Positions 13,044 to 23,306 of a stretch of 23,681 nucleotides of DNA are shown piece after piece (the stretch's first letter is position 1; every line of letters starts with the position of its first letter). Both the position numbers and the translations under genes were made by a program. The stretch covers positions 1 to 23,681 of the forward strand of contig CAMDRK010000008.1 of the NCBI GenBank assembly GCA_945906715.1, given 5' to 3'. The notes under the pieces were generated by a model. The model ran no database searches. It saw only the letters and a program-made list of their open reading frames with translations, and was not told the origin of the DNA. The DNA is from Nitrospira lenta (lineage in GTDB: Bacteria > Nitrospirota > Nitrospiria > Nitrospirales > Nitrospiraceae).

Positions 13044-14348
13044 ATGAAGCCATCGTCAAATCGGAAAATTCTTATTGCGAACGGACATGTGATCGATCCG
13101 GGTCGATTCAACGGCGTGGCCGATGTGCTGATCGATGAGGGCCGAGTCGTTGCGGTAGGGCCTCACCTCAAAGCTCCCGCCGGGGCCACGAAGATCGACG
13201 CCACTGGCCGATTGGTCCTTCCCGGCTTCGTCGATCTCCACGTCCATTTCCGGGAGCCGGGCTTCGAATACAAGGAGTCGATCCAGAGTGGCGCGGCGGC
13301 GGCGGTGGCCGGCGGTTTCACCTCGGTCTGCTGTATGCCCAATACGAACCCCGTCAATGACAATCAAGCGATTACGAAACTCATGCTCGATCGCGCGCGG
13401 GAGGCCGGGCTGGCGAATATCTTTCCTATCGGTGCGATTACGAAGGGGTCGGAAGGGAAGGAACTGGCGGAGATCGGAGACTTGCGGCGTGCCGGCTGTG
13501 TCGCGATCTCGGACGACGGGAAGCCGGTGATGAACAGTCTGGTCATGCGGCGAGCGATGGAGTACGCCTTGGCCTTCGATGTGCCGGTGGTCGATCATTG
13601 CGAAGATCTGCATCTCGCCGAGGGGGGCTGTATGAACGAAGGAGCCATCTCGACCGAGCTGGGACTCCCCGGGATGCCATCGGCGGCGGAGGATGTGATG
13701 GTGGCGCGTAACGTCGCCTTGGCGGAACTGACCGGGGCTCGGCTGCATCTGGCTCATATCAGCACCGAGGGATCGGTTCGGATGGTGCGGGAGGCCAAAT
13801 CGCGCGGGCTTAAAGTGACAGCCGAAGCCTGCCCCCATCACTTTACGATCACGGAAGAAACCGTCCGAGGCTATAATACCTATGCCAAAATGAATCCTCC
13901 GCTCCGGACCTGGAAGGATGTGCAAGCGATTAAGGAAGGTCTTCGCGATGGCACGATCGATGTCATCGCCACGGACCATGCTCCGCATGCCACTCAAGAA
14001 AAACAACTGGGATTTACGGAAGCGCCGTTCGGGATCGTCGGACTGGAGACGGCCCTGCCATTGACCCTCGCGCTGGTTGAGGAGGGGGTTCTATCGTTGG
14101 AGTCGGCAGTCGATAAGTTGAGCACGGCTCCGGCAAAGGTGTTTAGCTTGGATAAAGGCACGTTGGCGGTCGGGGCCGATGCGGATGTGGCGATTGTCGA
14201 CCAGCAGGAACAGTGGGAGGTCGATCCGGCCAAATTTTACTCAAAGAGCCGGAATACCCCCTTTGCCGGATGGAAGGTGAAGGGCCGGGTCACGACGACG
14301 ATCGTGGGTGGCCGGGTCGTATTCGAGACCGGCCAGGCAGAGAAGTAG
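13044..14348 (+). CDS. pyrC: Dihydroorotase, class I
   Basis: PyrC closes carbamoyl aspartate to dihydroorotate. The 434-residue protein is a class I amidohydrolase-fold dihydroorotase. The metal ligands are visible: HVH at 66-68 in VDLHVHFREPG, the Asp pair 157-158 in ISDDGKPV, DHCEDL, LHLAHIS, and the catalytic Asp311 in VIATDHAPH. MPNTNPVND is another class signature. The length is normal and no key residue is missing, so it should be active on its own or with PyrB. The ATG at 13044 gives a normal N terminus (KILIANGHVIDPG), but the sequence before it is C-rich repeat without a Shine-Dalgarno match, perhaps a consequence of the insertion upstream. The next gene starts 4 bases after the stop. 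Confidence 0.96.
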   Translation: MKPSSNRKILIANGHVIDPGRFNGVADVLIDEGRVVAVGPHLKAPAGATKIDATGRLVLPGFVDLHVHFREPGFEYKESIQSGAAAAVAGGFTSVCCMPNTNPVNDNQAITKLMLDRAREAGLANIFPIGAITKGSEGKELAEIGDLRRAGCVAISDDGKPVMNSLVMRRAMEYALAFDVPVVDHCEDLHLAEGGCMNEGAISTELGLPGMPSAAEDVMVARNVALAELTGARLHLAHISTEGSVRMVREAKSRGLKVTAEACPHHFTITEETVRGYNTYAKMNPPLRTWKDVQAIKEGLRDGTIDVIATDHAPHATQEKQLGFTEAPFGIVGLETALPLTLALVEEGVLSLESAVDKLSTAPAKVFSLDKGTLAVGADADVAIVDQQEQWEVDPAKFYSKSRNTPFAGWKVKGRVTTTIVGGRVVFETGQAEK

Positions 14349-14352
14349 TCTG

Positions 14353-14874
14353 ATGCTTCGTATGTCCCGTTGGGGGATGGTCGGGTGCCTCACGCTTGAA
14401 TGGCTGGCGTTGGGAGTCTGGGTCGGCGGTGGAATAGTGCTCATCGGGGCGGTGATTCCCGCAGTCTTCAATACATTCGGCGGGCAGGACTCAGGCGGAT
14501 TGTTTCTGACAAAGGCGTTTGAGGGCTATCATCGCTTCATGATCGGAGCGCTGGCCATTCTGTGGGCTGCATTGTGGTATCGGTGGTGGAGTGGAAATCC
14601 GGCAGTCGGCGTCGGCCGGGGTGAGATGATGGTGCTGGCCGGCATGGTGGTGATCACGGGAATCATTATTGTGTGGCTGCATCCCTCTGCTGCATCGCTT
14701 CAAGCGCAGGCGTTCGCGGCGCACGAGGAGGCGGCGAAGAAGGCGGCCTTCGAAGCATTATTTCGTATGCTGAAACCGATTCGCTGGATCTACATGGTCG
14801 ATCTTGTACTAGGTATTCTCTTGATCGGCATCAAGGCGAATAGGTCTCTCTACCGGGACGGAGCGCTTTCGTGA
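14353..14874 (+). CDS. Small four-helix membrane protein, DUF4149/TMEM205-like
   Basis: This is a predicted inner-membrane protein of 173 residues with four hydrophobic segments, at about 9-35, 58-76, 92-109 and 145-160. The first has the GVWVGGGIVLIGAVIPAVF pattern and the second is preceded by KAFEGYHRF, which resemble DUF4149/TMEM205-like proteins; the family has no established bacterial function that I know. The helical, Ala-rich loop between segments 3 and 4 (QAQAFAAHEEAAKKAAFEAL) is amphipathic. ATG 14353 is chosen because an in-frame earlier start at 14308 would lie inside pyrC. It overlaps carA by 4 bases (GTGA), so it is translated with the pyr genes even though no role in pyrimidine synthesis is evident. 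Confidence 0.72.
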   Translation: MLRMSRWGMVGCLTLEWLALGVWVGGGIVLIGAVIPAVFNTFGGQDSGGLFLTKAFEGYHRFMIGALAILWAALWYRWWSGNPAVGVGRGEMMVLAGMVVITGIIIVWLHPSAASLQAQAFAAHEEAAKKAAFEALFRMLKPIRWIYMVDLVLGILLIGIKANRSLYRDGALS

Positions 14875-16046
14875 AACAAGCATGGTTGGCATTGGCAGAC
14901 GGCGCGATCTTCGAGGGCCGGGCCCTCGGATATGAAGGAGAGACGGTGGGAGAGGTCGTGTTTAACACGGCCATGACCGGCTACCAGGAAGTCTTGACCG
15001 ATCCTTCGTATAAGGGACAAATCATCACCATGACTTCTCCCCATATTGGAAACTATGGGATGACAACGGAGGACGCCGAGTCGCGGCGGATTTGGGCTGA
15101 GGGATTCATTGTGAAAGAGGCGAGCCGGCTCGTCAGTAACTGGCGCAGCCGACAGCAGGCCCAAGACTATTTACATGAGGCGAAGATCGTTGGCATTGAA
15201 GGGCTGGATACTCGGGCCTTAACCCGCCACTTGCGCGAACATGGTTCACAGCAGGGCCTCATCACCCATGTCGCTGGAGATCATCGTCGGATGGTCGAAA
15301 AGGCACAGGCTGCTCCGAGCATCGTGGGTCGCGATCTGGCGGCAGCCGTGACTTGCGGGAAGGCCTTTCAATGGACGGAAGGATCGGGCGAGTGGGCCCC
15401 CTCGCTCGACGAGAAACCACGGGCCAGATCCACCAAACGGTGGCATGTTGTCGCCTATGATTTTGGGGTGAAACTGAATATCCTCCGCAGCCTGGTCGAT
15501 GTGGGATGTGATGTGACCGTTGTGCCGGCTTCGACTACCGCGATGCAGATTGACGCCCTCAAACCCGATGGGATTTTTCTGTCGAACGGTCCGGGGGATC
15601 CGGAAGGAGTGCCCTACGCGATTGAGGCGGTGCGTCAATTGATCGGGAGTCGTCCGATCTTCGGCATTTGTTTAGGACATCAGATTCTCGGTCTCGCGCT
15701 GGGGCTCAAGACGTATAAGTTGAAGTTCGGCCATCATGGGGCGAATCATCCGGTCATGGACCTTCGCACGAGAAAAGTGGAGATCACATCGCAAAACCAC
15801 AATTTCGCCGTCGCGGTGACTCGCCCATTCAGTGCGATTCCCGATCGACCGCCGGTGGTGGACACATCGTTTGGGCAAGTGCTGGTGACACATCTGAGCC
15901 TGAATGATCACTCGGTCGAAGGGTTGGCCTGTGCCGATCATCCGGTGTTTTCGGTGCAGTATCACCCCGAAGCGTCTCCCGGACCCCATGACTCCGCGTA
16001 CTTATTCACCGAGTTTATCAAGTTGATGGAGAAACAGCATGTTTAG
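14871..16046 (+). CDS. carA: Carbamoyl-phosphate synthase small (glutaminase) subunit
   Basis: CarA hydrolyses glutamine and channels ammonia to CarB for carbamoyl phosphate, the first step of pyrimidine and arginine synthesis. The 391-residue product has the small-subunit N-terminal domain (LADGAIFEGRALG, FNTAMTGYQEVLTDPSY) and a class I glutaminase domain. The catalytic triad is visible: Cys267 in FGICLGHQILG, and His365 and Glu367 in QYHPEASPGPHDS. GTG 14871 overlaps the membrane-protein stop and gives the family-typical start KQAWLALADG. carB is not adjacent but lies about 2.1 kb downstream, with sppA and an M48 protease gene between them. The gene overlaps sppA by 8 bases. Confidence 0.96.
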   Translation: MKQAWLALADGAIFEGRALGYEGETVGEVVFNTAMTGYQEVLTDPSYKGQIITMTSPHIGNYGMTTEDAESRRIWAEGFIVKEASRLVSNWRSRQQAQDYLHEAKIVGIEGLDTRALTRHLREHGSQQGLITHVAGDHRRMVEKAQAAPSIVGRDLAAAVTCGKAFQWTEGSGEWAPSLDEKPRARSTKRWHVVAYDFGVKLNILRSLVDVGCDVTVVPASTTAMQIDALKPDGIFLSNGPGDPEGVPYAIEAVRQLIGSRPIFGICLGHQILGLALGLKTYKLKFGHHGANHPVMDLRTRKVEITSQNHNFAVAVTRPFSAIPDRPPVVDTSFGQVLVTHLSLNDHSVEGLACADHPVFSVQYHPEASPGPHDSAYLFTEFIKLMEKQHV

Positions 16047-17007
16047 AGTTTGCACAATGTTTGTTCGACTTTGCCTCATTCTAGTCATCGGCCTGCAATC
16101 CGGTTGCATTACGCTCAATCTTATCGAGCCAGCTGGGCCAGTGAAGGAAGTGCAGCTCAGTGGCACGGGCGATGGAAAAGTCCTGTTGCTCGATCTGTCT
16201 GGGGTAATCAGCTCACAAGATAAAGAGGGGCTTATCCCGCAGACCAACATGGTGGCGATGTTCAAGGAAGAGCTGACGAAGGCCGCGAAGGACGGGAAGA
16301 TCAAAGCCGTGGTCGTGCGCATCAACAGTCCGGGCGGAACCGTGACCGCCTCGGACATCCTGTACCACGAGTTGCGGGAGTTCAAGATCAAGAAAAAAGT
16401 TCCTGTGATTGTATCGATGATGGATGTAGCTGCGTCAGGGGGCTACTACTTGGCCATGGCGGCGGATAGTATTTGGGTCCATCCCTCGACGGTGACAGGC
16501 AGTATCGGCGTCATTATGTTGACCGTCAATGCCAGGGGATTGCTTGAAAAGGTGGGTGTCGAGGCCAATGCCATCACATCCGGGCCCCGCAAGGACATGG
16601 GCTCACCCTTTCGGGTCATGACGGCTGAGGAGCGGGGGATCTTTCAAAGCGTGATCGACTCGTTCTATCATCGGTTCCTGGCAGTGGTGCAGGAGGGGCG
16701 TCCCAATCTGTCGGCTGAACAAATCAAGAAACTGGCCGATGGACGGATCTATTCAGGAGATCAGGCCAAGGCCACAGGCTTGATCGACGAGATCGGGTAT
16801 CTCGATGATGCGATCGAAATGGCCAAGAAGAAAGCTGGCCTCACGGAAGCGCGAGTCGTGACCTATGGGCGGCGAGGGGAGTATCAGAACAATATCTATT
16901 CGCGCCTGTTCGGAACGAGCTCTGGTATCACCGGGTTGGCCAATCTTGATTTGCTGACGATGGTGCGGGGTGGAACGCCGCAGTTCATGTACCTCTGGAT
17001 GCCGTAA
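16039..17007 (+). CDS. sppA: Signal peptide peptidase SppA, short (36K) type
   Basis: SppA is a membrane-bound serine-lysine protease that clears cleaved signal peptides. This 322-residue form has a single protease domain, as in Bacillus SppA. The catalytic Ser133 lies in MDVAASGGYYLAMAAD and the general-base Lys185 in SGPRKDMGSPFR; the spacing of 52 equals that of the Bacillus dyad as I remember it. INSPGGTV is the oxyanion-region motif. The N terminus (MFVRLCLILVIGLQSGC) is a signal or anchor with a non-canonical lipobox (QSGC, Leu at -4). ATG 16039 is preceded by a GGAGA site inside carA and overlaps carA by 8 bases; ATG 16057 is an alternative. The position in a pyr operon is unusual. A large hairpin follows the stop. 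Confidence 0.93.
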   Translation: MFRVCTMFVRLCLILVIGLQSGCITLNLIEPAGPVKEVQLSGTGDGKVLLLDLSGVISSQDKEGLIPQTNMVAMFKEELTKAAKDGKIKAVVVRINSPGGTVTASDILYHELREFKIKKKVPVIVSMMDVAASGGYYLAMAADSIWVHPSTVTGSIGVIMLTVNARGLLEKVGVEANAITSGPRKDMGSPFRVMTAEERGIFQSVIDSFYHRFLAVVQEGRPNLSAEQIKKLADGRIYSGDQAKATGLIDEIGYLDDAIEMAKKKAGLTEARVVTYGRRGEYQNNIYSRLFGTSSGITGLANLDLLTMVRGGTPQFMYLWMP

Positions 17008-17013
17008 CGGATA

Positions 17014-17090
17014 GTAACTACTCAGGTGTTCAGGCTGAAGGCCGGAGATCGAAATTCCGAACACTTCAGCCTATCGACCTGAGTAGTTAC
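17014..17090. repeat. 77-bp two-step palindrome after sppA
   Basis: GTAACTACTCAGGT (17014-17027) is exactly complementary to ACCTGAGTAGTTAC (17077-17090). Inside it, AGGCTGAAG (17032-17040) pairs exactly with CTTCAGCCT (17064-17072) across a symmetric 4x4 internal loop, and GTGTTC/GAACAC offers an alternative pairing. There is no T-run, so it is not a standard terminator. The word GGCTGAAGG links it to the arrays around the four-helix gene at 12592-13040. Confidence 0.8.
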
Positions 17091-17104
17091 GACGGATAAA
17101 TAAA

Positions 17105-17177
17105 TTGTGTCATTGCAGCATTGAATCAATGAAGCAATGAAGCGGATCGCAAATGACTCAATCCCAAAATGACACAA
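17105..17177. repeat. Inverted repeat overlapping the start of the M48 protease gene
   Basis: TTGTGTCATT (17105-17114) and AATGACACAA (17168-17177) are exact reverse complements. Between them CAATGAAG-like words recur (CAATGAAGCAATGAAGC at about 17128-17144) and AATGACTCAAT resembles the flanking AATGAGTCAATT. The repeat reaches the first base of ATG 17177 and so bears on the choice of start. Confidence 0.65.
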
Positions 17178-18169
17178 TGAGTCAATTCTTCTCGACGCCG
17201 ATCGGGCGCCGGGCGATGTTGGCTCTGGGGGCTCGGGGGGCAATGAGCCTGTGCACAGCTCTAGGGGCTGGGGCAGCGCTGAGTCTGTTCGGCAGCATGA
17301 CCGGTTGCTATCGTGCGCCTGGCACGGCGCGCGACCAAGTCATCTTTTTTTCTGAAGAGAAGGAGTTGGAGTCCGGAGCGAGCGCGTTTCGCGAAGTGTT
17401 ACGGGCGGCGCCGCTGAGCGACAATGTGGAAGTGAATGAGCTGGTGCATCGCGTGGGACGGAGGATCGCTGAAGCCGCCAACAAGCCGGAGTATCAGTGG
17501 GAGTTCGCGGTCATTCAAGACGATAAGATGGTCAATGCCTTCGCGCTTCCGGGCGGGAAGGTCGCCATCTTCACCGGGATTCTCAAACATACCAAGGACG
17601 ACGCTGGATTGGCGACGGTGATGGGCCATGAGGTCGCGCATGCGTTGCAGCGTCATGGAATGGAGCGGATGAGTCGGAGTATCATAGACCAGATCGTGCA
17701 GTTGGGGGCTATCGGCGCAGCGGCCTCTGGAGCTATGGGCCGCAATGATCCGCGCAACACGGGAGCCCCAGGAGCCATGGGAGCCACGGGAGCAGGAGCG
17801 ATCCAGGGCTTGTTGGCGGCGTACGGAGTCAATGTGTCGTTGCCGTTCAATCGGAAACAAGAGTCGGAGGCCGACGAGATCGGACTTCTTTTGATGGCGA
17901 AAGCCGGGTACGATCCGCGTGAAGCTGTGCCGTTTTGGGAACGGATGAGCGGCTGTCCAAAGCAGATGATCGGGAAACTCTGTTTCCGGTCGCAGCAGGC
18001 GGTCCCTGAATTCCTGTCCACCCATCCGTCCGACTTGACGCGTATCAACCAGATCGAAGCCTGGCTGCCCAAGGCGCTTCAGCACTATCACGGACCTGGG
18101 GGGGGCACATTGCCACCACCACCGGCGCCGTATCGTCCAACCATCGGGCCGATGCCAGAGGCTAGCTGA
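17177..18169 (+). CDS. M48 family metalloprotease with possible Tat/lipoprotein signal
   Basis: This is a zinc metalloprotease of the M48 family, similar in layout to BepA/YfgC-type and LoiP-type envelope proteases that act in outer-membrane protein quality control. The zinc motif HEVAH is at residues 151-155 in MGHEVAHALQRHG, and the third ligand is Glu229 in ESEADEIGLLLMAKAGYDP. NAFALPGGKVAIFTGIL is also family-typical. The N terminus has twin arginines (IGRRAMLALGARG), a long hydrophobic stretch and SMTGC, so export by Tat and lipidation are possible. ATG 17177 is preferred because the in-frame ATG 17153 would translate eight residues of repeat sequence; neither has a good ribosome site. 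A Gly/Ala-rich insert (about 185-210) and a Pro-rich tail are present. The gene ends 18 bases before carB. Confidence 0.88.
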   Translation: MSQFFSTPIGRRAMLALGARGAMSLCTALGAGAALSLFGSMTGCYRAPGTARDQVIFFSEEKELESGASAFREVLRAAPLSDNVEVNELVHRVGRRIAEAANKPEYQWEFAVIQDDKMVNAFALPGGKVAIFTGILKHTKDDAGLATVMGHEVAHALQRHGMERMSRSIIDQIVQLGAIGAAASGAMGRNDPRNTGAPGAMGATGAGAIQGLLAAYGVNVSLPFNRKQESEADEIGLLLMAKAGYDPREAVPFWERMSGCPKQMIGKLCFRSQQAVPEFLSTHPSDLTRINQIEAWLPKALQHYHGPGGGTLPPPPAPYRPTIGPMPEAS

Positions 18170-18187
18170 TTGTGAAACGAGGTCTCC

Positions 18188-21448
<3,261 letters not shown>

Positions 21449-21463
21449 AGGACATCGTTGACC

Positions 21464-21940
21464 ATGCCGACACCGATTACGAGAAAAGGACATGAGGCGC
21501 TCCAGGCAGAGCTTGATCGTCTTCGCAAAGTCGAACGCGCCAAAAATATCGAAGCCATTGCGGAAGCGCGCGCCCATGGCGATTTGAGCGAGAATGCAGA
21601 GTACGATGCCGCCAAGGAACGCCAGGGATTCATCGAATCCCGTATCGTGGAACTGCAGTCGAAACTGGCCGAGGCCCGCATCATCGAAACCGCCGGGCGA
21701 GTGTCCGAGACCATCGTGTTCGGCGCCACGGTGCTCGTGATCGAACAGGAGTCGCAGTCGAAGCGAGAATATACGCTGGTGGGGCAGGATGAAGCCGATA
21801 TGAAAGTGAACCGCATCTCGATTCAGTCTCCGGTCGGCAAGGCGCTGATCGGAAAGCGGGTCGGCGATTTTGTCGAGGTCAAGACACCTGTGAAGATGGT
21901 CGAATATGAAGTGGTGGAGATTCGCTTCGAGGAGCTCTAG
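21464..21940 (+). CDS. greA: Transcription elongation factor GreA
   Basis: GreA binds RNA polymerase through the secondary channel and stimulates cleavage of backtracked transcripts. The 158-residue product has exactly the usual length, with an N-terminal coiled coil (about 8-75) whose tip carries the acidic HGDLSENAEYDAAKE motif, and a C-terminal FKBP-like domain ending VEYEVVEIRFEEL. The MPTPITRKGHEALQAEL start is family-typical, so ATG 21464 is preferred over TTG 21458, although AGAGGA (21447-21452) is 11 bases from the ATG and only 5 from the TTG. It is the last gene of the pyr operon. The last base of its stop codon is also the first base of the repeat element downstream. Confidence 0.95.
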   Translation: MPTPITRKGHEALQAELDRLRKVERAKNIEAIAEARAHGDLSENAEYDAAKERQGFIESRIVELQSKLAEARIIETAGRVSETIVFGATVLVIEQESQSKREYTLVGQDEADMKVNRISIQSPVGKALIGKRVGDFVEVKTPVKMVEYEVVEIRFEEL

Positions 21941-22345
21941 CAGGATGCTGAAAAAGTCCGCCAGCAGGGAGGGGGATGACCCGGTGAGCCCCCTGTGCTC
22001 GCGCAACGCGCTCGGGCTCGTCTGTCTGGTTGGCCGGTCTTTCTGGCCTGTCTGGTTCTTCTGAATGAATTTCCAGTCCGATCAACCAGACAAACCAGAT
22101 AGACTAAATAGACCAGATGAACCGGCATTCCTTGGACGCGCGCAGTGGGGGACTCATCCGGGCCATCCTAGGGATAATGTACACGAATAAGATTGGAAGG
22201 ATCATCTGTAGTGGTTCGCTGCGGCCTTGCTTGGGACAGGGCGTGTCCCTGGGTGGAGAGGCTGTCTTGGCAGACTCAGGGCGGGAGGGTGAAATAGTCG
22301 CCTGGGCTGGGCGGGTGAGACCAGTGGCCATTTTGAGCATCCTGC
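21940..22345. mobile_element. MITE-like element, copy 2 (406 bp)
   Basis: Terminal inverted repeats GCAGGATGCT (21940-21949) and AGCATCCTGC (22336-22345) are exact over 10 bp and match 14 of 15 when extended to GAAAA/TTTTG. The opening CAGGATGCTGAAAAAG and CCGCCAGC are shared with copy 1. Nested inside are imperfect arms 21974-21993 and 22147-22168 (GGATG, CCCGG, TGAG, CCCC words, with one indel and two mismatches), and an inner hairpin of TCTGTCTGGTTGG-like and AACCAGACAAACCAGA-like repeats around 22065. The right third has a hairpin GGGACA/TGTCCC near 22235-22251. No transposase is encoded; short frames within it do not look like proteins. Confidence 0.62.
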
Positions 22346-22382
22346 AAAATATTTTCCTCTTGCCCAATACATACTGGCTAGC
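21941..22382. other. Gene-free stretch between greA and the SAM hydrolase gene
   Basis: This stretch is almost entirely the repeat element that ends at 22345. The last 37 bases before the next gene are AT-richer. They contain CATACT at 22370-22375, a weak -10 candidate about 7 bases before the GTG start, but no matching -35 box and no ribosome binding site. Confidence 0.7.
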
Positions 22383-23183
22383 GTGCCGCCCTCTCTGAGG
22401 CTCATCACCCTCCTGACCGATTTCGGCGACCGCGATTGGTTCGTGGCGAGCATGAAGGGGGCGATTCTCTCGATTCATCCGCAAGCCCGTATTGTCGATC
22501 TCTCCCATCAGATCGCCCCGCACCGAATCGACGAAGCCGGCTACTTTCTCAACTCCTGCTATCGCGAGTTTCCCGAGGGCACGATCCATGTCGTGGTGGT
22601 CGATCCTGGCGTCGGCAGCGAGCGGCGGGCAATTATCGTCAAGAGCGCACGGTGCTTTTTCCTCGCGCCTGACAATGGCGTGCTCAGCTACATATTCGAT
22701 GATGAGCAGCCGGACGAAGTGCGCGAGATCGATCGGCGACAGTTTCGGCGTGAATCGCCTGGCCATACCTTCGACGGCCGGGATCTCTTTGCTCCGGCTG
22801 CGGCCAGACTCGCCAAAGACGAACCGTTTGAGTCGTATGGGCCGGTCATCGGAGATTGCCAGACTTTTGCGATCGCTCAGCCACGTTGGGAGCAGACCCT
22901 CTTGGTCGGTGAGATTGTCTACGTGGACCGGTTCGGAAATCTAATTTCGAACCTGACCCAGCAGCATCTCGAAGAGGCGCGCACGGTCGCGATGGGCCGG
23001 CAGTTGTCCATTCGGATCGGTGAGCGGATCATTGAAGGAGTGGTGAATAGTTACAGTGAGGGAATGGCGGAGAACCCTTCCGCGCTCATCAATAGCAACG
23101 GCAAGCTCGAAGTCTTTCTGAAAGAAGCCTCCGCCGCGGATTTCCTCCAGGTTCGGAGGGGAGGGCGTATCGAAGTTTCGTGA
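22383..23183 (+). CDS. S-adenosyl-L-methionine hydrolase (DUF62 / SAM hydroxide adenosyltransferase)
   Basis: Members of this family use water or hydroxide to split S-adenosylmethionine into adenosine and methionine and are related to fluorinase and chlorinase. The 266-residue protein has the two-domain layout: an N-terminal Rossmann-like domain starting LITLLTDFGDRDWFV and a C-terminal beta domain (about 175-266). The conserved D-R-H set that defines the hydrolases is visible: Asp74 and Arg81 in VDPGVGSERRAI, and His128 in GHTFDGRDLFAP. APDNGVLSY and YVDRFGNLISN are further signatures. GTG 22383 is the only start that keeps the first strand; there is no ribosome binding site upstream. It is probably monocistronic, since it is separated from greA by the repeat element. 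Its biological role is unclear. Confidence 0.9.
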   Translation: MPPSLRLITLLTDFGDRDWFVASMKGAILSIHPQARIVDLSHQIAPHRIDEAGYFLNSCYREFPEGTIHVVVVDPGVGSERRAIIVKSARCFFLAPDNGVLSYIFDDEQPDEVREIDRRQFRRESPGHTFDGRDLFAPAAARLAKDEPFESYGPVIGDCQTFAIAQPRWEQTLLVGEIVYVDRFGNLISNLTQQHLEEARTVAMGRQLSIRIGERIIEGVVNSYSEGMAENPSALINSNGKLEVFLKEASAADFLQVRRGGRIEVS

Positions 23184-23306
23184 GTGCCCCGCAACGCGCG
23201 GGAAGGGGCGGAATGTTCAATGTTCAATGGTGAAGGTTAAATGATTCGGACGAGTGATGAGTAACGATTAGCGAATGAAGAAGGTGCCGGCTCACGGCGC
23301 GCGTGG
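23184..23306. other. Short intergenic region between convergent genes
   Basis: After the SAM hydrolase stop, CCCGC (within 23188-23193) and GCGGG can form a small hairpin nested in GCCCC/GGGGC, without a T-run. AATGTTC is repeated in tandem near 23212-23226. GCCG/CGGC near 23287-23298 could form a weak hairpin after the minus-strand gene. No gene is seen. Confidence 0.4.

Noticed and set aside
22117..22398. 93-codon plus-strand frame between greA and the SAM hydrolase
   Set aside because: It lies inside the repeat element, crosses its right end, and has no recognisable domain or ribosome site.
22104..22766. 220-codon minus-strand frame
   Set aside because: It is antisense to the well-supported SAM hydrolase gene and to the repeat element, and its translation shows no family features.
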